Shown piece after piece: positions 43,821 to 47,835 of a stretch of DNA of 47,835 nt. Position numbers and translations under genes: made by a program. Positions within the stretch are counted from its first letter, which is position 1. Each line of letters starts with the position of its first letter. Source of the stretch: Rhizobium sp. Q54 (GTDB lineage: Bacteria > Pseudomonadota > Alphaproteobacteria > Rhizobiales > Aestuariivirgaceae). Below the pieces are notes generated by a model, which ran no database searches, was not told the origin of the DNA, and saw nothing but the letters and a program-made list of their open reading frames with translations. The DNA lies in contig CAMDBX010000021.1 in assembly GCA_945889445.1 (NCBI GenBank), positions 1 through 47,835 of the forward strand. The letters are read 5' to 3'.

Positions 43821-43845
43821 AATGCCGCGCAGGGAGAATGGTTCC
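43821..43845 (-). promoter_or_regulatory. EcfG-like promoter of the PRC-barrel gene
   Basis: On the minus strand GGAAC (43845-43841), 16-base spacer, CATT (43824-43821); only the second base of the -10 CGTT differs from the EcfG consensus. It points at the PRC-barrel gene whose ATG is at 43761. Confidence 0.5.
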
Positions 43846-43887
43846 ACGTGGGCGCGCAGGAGCAGCGCCGAACAGGGAGAGCGGCGC

Positions 43888-44373
43888 TCAGGCGGTGGTG
43901 ATGCGCAGCTTCCGGTCACGGGCGCGCAGGATGTACCACACCAGCAGCACGCCAAAGCCCTTGGACACGATCTCGGTCATGAAGGCGGCGGGCGTCAGGT
44001 AGCCGGCGAGATACTGGAAGGCCAGCGTATCGAGCGGCACGGCAATCATCGAGGAGATCAGGATGCGCTGGGAGAGCGGGCGGCGCAGGAAGGAATAGAC
44101 GCCCCAGTCCGCCGTCTCCGACAGGATGAAGGCGGTGATGGAGGCCGCGGCGATCACCGGATCCACCATGTACCAGGTGAGCACGCCCGCGGCGGCGGTG
44201 GCGAAGAGGATATAGTGGCCGACCTCGCGCTGCGCATAGTCGCGCAGCACGAAGATGAAGCCGACCACCACATTGGCAAGATAAAGGTCGCCCAGCGGCG
44301 TCGACCACGGTGCAATCGCCGTGAACATCCAGTTCACGGCGACGATCGCGGCGACGTAGAGGGCAACCCACAT
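43888..44373 (-). CDS. VUT family (YhhQ-like) membrane transporter
   Basis: 161 residues with five to six membrane helices. The family stretches VLRDYAQREVGH and SETADWGVYSFLRR are clear. The family includes queuosine-precursor (preQ0/preQ1) importers; shorter members like this one are common in alphaproteobacteria and the substrate is unproven. AAGGA precedes the ATG. It begins 12 bases after the ndk stop, so both are one operon. Confidence 0.82.
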   Translation of the reverse strand: MWVALYVAAIVAVNWMFTAIAPWSTPLGDLYLANVVVGFIFVLRDYAQREVGHYILFATAAAGVLTWYMVDPVIAAASITAFILSETADWGVYSFLRRPLSQRILISSMIAVPLDTLAFQYLAGYLTPAAFMTEIVSKGFGVLLVWYILRARDRKLRITTA

Positions 44374-44385
44374 CAGGGTGGTTCC

Positions 44386-44808
44386 TTAGCCGACGATCTC
44401 GCCGGGCTTGAACACCTGGGCGATCTCGATCGCGGCGTTCTCGGCCGAGTCGGAGCCGTGCACCGAGTTGGCCTCGATCGATTCAGCGAATTCCTTGCGG
44501 ATGGTGCCGGCCGCGGCGTTGGCCGGGTTGGTGGCGCCCATCACTTCGCGGTACTTGGCAACGGCGTTCTCGCCTTCCAGCACCTGCACCACGACCGGGC
44601 CCGAGATCATGAAGGCCACGAGGTCGTTGAAGAAGGGGCGCTCCTTGTGGACGCCGTAGAAAGCCTCGGCGTCGGCCTTGGCCCACATGATGCGCTTCTG
44701 GCCGACGATGCGGAGGCCAGCGCCCTCGATCTTGGCGTTGATGGCGCCCGTCAGGTTGCGGCGGGTGGCGTCCGGCTTGATGATCGAGAAGGTGCGTTCG
44801 ATGGCCAT
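44386..44808 (-). CDS. ndk: Nucleoside diphosphate kinase
   Basis: 140 residues. Transfers the gamma phosphate from ATP to other NDPs through a phospho-His intermediate. [14 protein letters not shown] (Lys that binds phosphates) is at the N-terminus, and the catalytic His is in [11 protein letters not shown] near residue 117. The tail ends FKPGEIVG rather than the longer eukaryotic form. The AAGGA-like GAGGAC before the ATG supports the start. Followed closely by the VUT transporter gene. Confidence 0.97.
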   Translation of the reverse strand: MAIERTFSIIKPDATRRNLTGAINAKIEGAGLRIVGQKRIMWAKADAEAFYGVHKERPFFNDLVAFMISGPVVVQVLEGENAVAKYREVMGATNPANAAAGTIRKEFAESIEANSVHGSDSAENAAIEIAQVFKPGEIVG

Positions 44809-44846
44809 GAAAGTCCTCGTTATGTGCTTGGTCGAATTGAAGGGAT

Positions 44847-44871
44847 CGGGCCGCCGTATAGCGGCGGCCCG
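44847..44871 (-). terminator. Hairpin after the OmpA-family gene
   Basis: GGGCCGCCG and CGGCGGCCC form a perfect 9-bp stem with a TATAG loop, 32 bases beyond the OmpA-family stop. The T tract on the minus strand is poor (ATCCCTTC), so termination may be partial and read-through into ndk is possible. Confidence 0.55.
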
Positions 44872-44901
44872 GCCTCATGGCAAGCTCTGGCTCCCGGGCC
44901 C

Positions 44902-46725
44902 CTAGTTGGCCTGGCCCACCAGCGGAGTGATGCGGGCCAGCGAAACGCGGCGGTTCTCGGCCTCCGGCTGGCTGGTCGGGATCTTCAGGTAGCGCTCGCC
45001 CAGCCCCACGGTCTCCAGGCTTTCGGCCGGAATCACATAGTAGGTGGTGAGCGCCTCCTTCACCGCCTGGGCCCGCTGGCGCGACAGCCGCAGGTTGGCG
45101 GCATCCGAGCCCACGGCATCGGTGTGGCCCTCGATCAGGAACACCTCGTCCGGGTGGCTGGCGAGGATGCGCTCGAGGATGGAGGCGATGCGGTCCAGCT
45201 TGTCGATCTCCTCCTCGCGAAGGTAGCCCTCGCCGAAGCCGAAGTGCACCGTGTCGATCTCGATCCGCGCCATCGCATCGCGGGCATCGGGATAGCGCTC
45301 GATGTCGTCCAACGTGTAGCGCCGCTCGATGGCGCGGCGCGGCGGGGCGGCCAGCACGTCGGCGATCTCTTCGTCGTCGGCTTCCGCCGCGAACAGGTCG
45401 TCCGGCACGTCGTAGCCTGGCTCGTAGCCGTCATAGATGTTGATGTTGAGCGACACGCCGCCGCCGCGCAGTTGCGCCTCGCGCTGGCGGCGGTCGTCGA
45501 TCATCTGGCGGCGCAGGTAGCGGCGGTCTTCCTCCATCTGGCGGCGCCACATCATGCGCTCGGCCTCGGCGTAGCGGTCATCGGCCACCACGTCGCGGTA
45601 GACGTCGATGCGGCGCACCAGTTCGCGGTCGTCCAGTTCGCGCGGCGGGCGGCGGTCCTGCAATACGGCGCGATCGTCCGTGTTGTTGGCGTTGCTGCCA
45701 CCCTGCGTCTGGCCGGGCTTGCGGGGCTTGCCCGGCTGTTGCGGCTGGCTGGGTGGCGGCAGGCCTTCCTCGGCCGCCACGTCGTTGCGCAGCACGGCGC
45801 GCTCGCTGGCCAGCTTCTGGCGCAGCGCCTCGCGGGTCTGGGGGCTCAGCTCATTGCTGGCCAGCAGGTCGCGCATGTCCGAGAGCCGCTTGCGCAGCTG
45901 CTTGCGCTTCAGGGTGTTCACGTCAACGCCGTCGGTGAGGTAGACCTGCGCCTTGCGTTCCAGCGCCGGGTCCACCTTGACCGGGCTCGCCTGCTGCTGG
46001 TCGGTCTGGGCCGGCGGCGGCTGGGTCTGCGGCTGCTCGGCCACGGGCGGCTGGGCCACCGGCGGCTGCGGCTCGGGAACCGGCTGCTGCGCCTCCGGGG
46101 GCTGCGGCTGAGGAGCAGGCTGCTGGGCCTGTTCGGGCGCCTGCTTGTTGCGCAGTTCGGCGCGCGCTTCGCGGATCACATCGCGCAGGGCGCTGCGCTG
46201 GGCGGGCGACAATCCCTCGGCCTTGGAGAGTGCCAAGGCGCGCTCCATCTGCTGGCGCAGCGCGGCCTCGCTCAACTCTGCGGCCGGAACCACGGACAGC
46301 AGGAAAGCCGCGACCTCTGGCGACCCGGAGGATGCTTCCGGCTGCTCGGCCGGGGCGGCCGGGGTCGCCGGTGGTTCGGGTTGCACCTCCTGCACCGCCG
46401 GCGGTTCCAGCTGGGCTGGCGCAGGCGGCGGCTCTTCGATCTGGCTTTCGGGCTGTGGCTGGGGCTGGGGTTCGGGCTGGGCCTGCTGGGGGTCGAAGGG
46501 CGGCAGCGGCGGCTCCTCGATCTGGGGTTCCGGCTGGGCCTGCTGCGGGTCGAAGGGTGGCAGCGGCGGCTCCTCGATCATGGGTTCCGGCTGGGCCTGG
46601 GACTCACCCTCGGCCTGCGCCACCTGCATCAGACGCGTTGCGTCTGCGGATCCGGCCTCAACCACTGCGGACGCCGAAAACAGCGCCAGCGCCAGAATGC
46701 TGGCCTTCATGGGAATAAGTTTCAT
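44902..46725 (-). CDS. Proline-rich OmpA-family envelope protein
   Basis: 607-residue precursor. The signal peptide ends near VVEAGSADA. Then comes a long Pro/Gln/Glu-rich region (about 40-260) with a tandem 19-residue unit QAQPEP(M/Q)IEEPPLPPFDPQ at 43-61 and 62-80, a charged coiled middle part (RRQMEEDRRYLRRQ), and a C-terminal OmpA peptidoglycan-binding domain (about 490-600) with HTDAVGSDAANLRLSRQRAQAV, whose Asp and Arg contact diaminopimelate. It should span from outer membrane or periplasm to the cell wall. The ATG at 46725 follows CGGAGTG; an open extension to 46764 is rejected. A full-match EcfG promoter lies 33-58 bases upstream. Confidence 0.9.
   Translation of the reverse strand: MKLIPMKASILALALFSASAVVEAGSADATRLMQVAQAEGESQAQPEPMIEEPPLPPFDPQQAQPEPQIEEPPLPPFDPQQAQPEPQPQPQPESQIEEPPPAPAQLEPPAVQEVQPEPPATPAAPAEQPEASSGSPEVAAFLLSVVPAAELSEAALRQQMERALALSKAEGLSPAQRSALRDVIREARAELRNKQAPEQAQQPAPQPQPPEAQQPVPEPQPPVAQPPVAEQPQTQPPPAQTDQQQASPVKVDPALERKAQVYLTDGVDVNTLKRKQLRKRLSDMRDLLASNELSPQTREALRQKLASERAVLRNDVAAEEGLPPPSQPQQPGKPRKPGQTQGGSNANNTDDRAVLQDRRPPRELDDRELVRRIDVYRDVVADDRYAEAERMMWRRQMEEDRRYLRRQMIDDRRQREAQLRGGGVSLNINIYDGYEPGYDVPDDLFAAEADDEEIADVLAAPPRRAIERRYTLDDIERYPDARDAMARIEIDTVHFGFGEGYLREEEIDKLDRIASILERILASHPDEVFLIEGHTDAVGSDAANLRLSRQRAQAVKEALTTYYVIPAESLETVGLGERYLKIPTSQPEAENRRVSLARITPLVGQAN
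46486..46599 (-). repeat. 57-base coding tandem repeat in the OmpA-family gene
   Basis: Two adjacent units encode the 19-residue Pro-rich motif; they differ mainly by one residue (Met to Gln). A third, truncated unit follows. Such repeats can change length by slippage. Confidence 0.85.
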
Positions 46726-46757
46726 CCGGTCACTCCGCTTCAATCGCAGTGGTACGG

Positions 46758-46783
46758 AACGCACCGCCGCTGTTCATGGTTCC
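46758..46783 (-). promoter_or_regulatory. EcfG promoter of the OmpA-family gene
   Basis: On the minus strand GGAAC (46783-46779), 17-base spacer, CGTT (46761-46758): a full match to the general stress sigma-factor consensus. The start of transcription would be near 46750, 25 bases before the ATG. Confidence 0.7.
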
Positions 46784-46924
46784 GGATGTTGGCGGACCGG
46801 CATGGCGGAAGTGAGGGCCGATTGCGATGGTCGCGCCACAAGCCTGAACCCCGGATGAACGACGCAGACGTGATTTGCGGGCCGGCGCTGGGCACACTAG
46901 ATCAATTCCGCACAGGAGTGACCC

Positions 46925-47368
46925 ATGCTCAGCCGCCGCCGTCTCGTCGCCTGCCTTCTTGCCGTCTCTGCCACGCCCGCGGCACAGGCCCTTGCCGCCG
47001 CACCGGTTTTCTACCGCAATCCCGGCTGCGGCTGCTGCCTCGCATGGACCGAGCGCATGGCCGCGGCGGGCCTGCCTGTTGCCATGGAGGACAGGGACGA
47101 TCTGGCGGGATATTCGGCAAGCCTCGGCATTCCGGCGGGCCTCGAGGGCTGTCATGTGGGCAAGATCGATGGCTACGTGGTCTCCGGCCACGTACCGCCG
47201 GAGGACATCAAGCGCCTTCTTTCCGAGAAACCCACTGCGCTCGGCCTCCTCGTTCCCGGCATGCCGGTGGGCTCGCCCGGAATGGAAATGGGCGAGCAGA
47301 AAGAGATATTTCAAACACTTATACTAGGCTTAGACGGCGGCACTTCCGTGTTCGCCACACACGGATGA
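46925..47368 (+). CDS. DUF411 metal-binding protein, exported
   Basis: 147 residues. The N-terminal SRRRLVACLLAV resembles a Tat-type signal ending near ALAAAP. DUF411 features are NPGCGCCLAW (three Cys in C-x-C-C) near residue 33, EGCHVG, and GHVPPEDI. Members are linked to copper tolerance and may bind metal in the periplasm; Met residues (MPVGSPGMEMGE) near the C-terminus fit copper. CAGGAG precedes the ATG. It stands alone, divergent from the OmpA-family gene. Confidence 0.87.
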   Translation: MLSRRRLVACLLAVSATPAAQALAAAPVFYRNPGCGCCLAWTERMAAAGLPVAMEDRDDLAGYSASLGIPAGLEGCHVGKIDGYVVSGHVPPEDIKRLLSEKPTALGLLVPGMPVGSPGMEMGEQKEIFQTLILGLDGGTSVFATHG

Positions 47369-47499
47369 TGCACCTCGCTCGCCGGGTGCACGCATCTATG
47401 TAGCCACCATCCAACGGCGTCCGGCGACCTGATACAGCTCGTTATGTAGCCACGCCGGTTATGGAGACGGTGCCTAACACACCCCTGCCCGCCAGCCGG

Positions 47500-47673
47500 T
47501 CAGCCCTGCCCGCCGGACTGCTTCGCGTGCCTTGCGCCTATGGCCTTCAGTTCTCGCCGGATGAACTGGCTTAACGTCCGATCCTCCGCGTCGGCGAGAG
47601 CTTGCAGGGTTTCCACAAGCTCCGGCTCAAGCCTCACGCACACCGTCTTCGTGAACTCTGGCTCTTTCCCCAT
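47500..47673 (-). CDS. Ribbon-helix-helix (CopG-type) DNA-binding protein
   Basis: 57 residues. KTVCVRLEPELVETLQAL forms the beta strand and first helix and DRTLSQFIRRELKAIG the second, the RHH layout. I start at MGKEPE (47673) with GGAGCG nine bases before; the frame is open to 47766 but would cross the promoter. It may be an antitoxin or autorepressor; no toxin is next to it in the window. It is divergent from a gene cut by the window end, with an inverted repeat between them. Confidence 0.75.
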   Translation of the reverse strand: MGKEPEFTKTVCVRLEPELVETLQALADAEDRTLSQFIRRELKAIGARHAKQSGGQG

Positions 47674-47715
47674 CCGGCTCGCTCCAATTAAAACGTATAA
47701 CGGCGTGATATACAT

Positions 47716-47745
47716 GTTGACATCGTTCAACGCTATATGTAAACA
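47716..47745 (+). promoter_or_regulatory. Sigma-70-type promoter with overlapping inverted repeat
   Basis: TTGACA (47717-47722), 17-base spacer, TAAACA (47740-47745), pointing to the ORF at 47780. GTTGA-N6-TCAAC (47716-47731) overlaps the -35 box and is a likely operator for the adjacent RHH protein. Confidence 0.55.
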
Positions 47746-47779
47746 CAGTCTCACACAGTTATACACGGAGAGACCTCAG

Positions 47780-47835
47780 ATGCCCATCACCATCCGCAGC
47801 AAGATCGCCAACGCCGATGCCCGCAACCTGTATGG
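47780..47835 (+). CDS. Start of a gene cut by the window end
   Basis: ATG at 47780 preceded by GGAGAG, open to the edge; 18 complete codons begin MPITIRSKIANADARN. Not enough sequence for identification. Confidence 0.45.
   Translation, partial: MPITIRSKIANADARNLY

Noticed and set aside
47368-47390. TGCACC/GGGTGCA hairpin after the DUF411 gene
   Set aside because: No T tract follows on the plus strand, so I do not call it a terminator.
42652-47403. A 1583-codon open frame on the plus strand
   Set aside because: It runs antisense through PRC-barrel, VUT, ndk and the OmpA-family gene, all of which have clear family motifs and start signals. It is His/Leu/Gly/Arg-rich as expected of a GC-rich shadow frame.
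47390-47462. Two copies of ATGTAGCCAC about 50 bases apart after the DUF411 gene
   Set aside because: Too short and isolated to call a CRISPR, attachment site or repeat element; no spacer periodicity.

Overview
The window looks like a chromosomal segment of a high-GC alphaproteobacterium, most probably of the Hyphomicrobiales (Rhizobiales) type. The evidence is the tig / clpP / clpX / lon block, a glnB-glnA pair with a sigma-54 promoter, an Omp25/31-type beta-barrel, a CtrA-like box, and three promoters of the GGAAC-N16/17-CGTT kind read by the alphaproteobacterial general stress factor EcfG. I cannot name a genus. No phage, insertion sequence, plasmid origin or CRISPR array is visible.

Layout. 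1-8153: tRNA-Val, the quality-control block lon-clpX-clpP-tig on the minus strand (with a PLP enzyme on the plus strand inside it) and tRNA-Leu. 8250-12667: a DMT permease coupled to the NAD(P)HX repair enzyme, then glnB-glnA for ammonia assimilation. 12914-14735: an outer-membrane barrel and a second DMT permease. 14683-17662: a LysR regulator divergent from a flavin monooxygenase / tautomerase / hydrolase operon that looks like a degradative pathway. 17898-21520: GNAT enzyme, secreted lipase, LuxR-type regulator and an arginine-deiminase-fold enzyme. 21580-27504: DUF2892 membrane protein, an RND efflux pair and a type I sulfide:quinone oxidoreductase, with similar AT-rich inverted repeats in front of the two promoter regions. 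This reads as a sulfide or reactive-sulfur module. 27611-31465: tightly packed redox genes (HI0933-like flavoprotein, atypical SDR, GlcD-like FAD enzyme, MsrQ/YedZ-like haem membrane protein). 31484-37817: GMC oxidoreductase divergent from an enolase-superfamily enzyme and a beta-hydroxyacid dehydrogenase, then a GT39-like membrane protein and a quinone-reductase-like MDR enzyme.

38205-40952: a probable EcfG-driven small RNA with CCTCC motifs, aquaporin Z and an RhlE-type RNA helicase. 40994-42976 is an accessory-looking patch: intergenic repeats, an orphan YefM-type antitoxin whose last codons and stop lie inside a repeat, a low-GC gene of unknown function, and a promoter followed by a roughly 450-base GC-rich leader ahead of a small cysteine-rich protein. 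43057-47368: PRC-barrel protein, VUT-family transporter, ndk, a proline-rich OmpA-family protein and a DUF411 protein. The PRC-barrel and OmpA genes both carry EcfG-like promoters. The window ends in a ribbon-helix-helix regulator divergent from a gene cut by the edge.

The two most promising undescribed items are (a) the small RNA at about 38236-38304 together with the two nearby EcfG-like promoters, a possible local general-stress regulon, and (b) the RND pump joined to sulfide:quinone oxidoreductase and DUF2892 under what may be one operator. Function calls rest on motif recognition only; no database search was possible.
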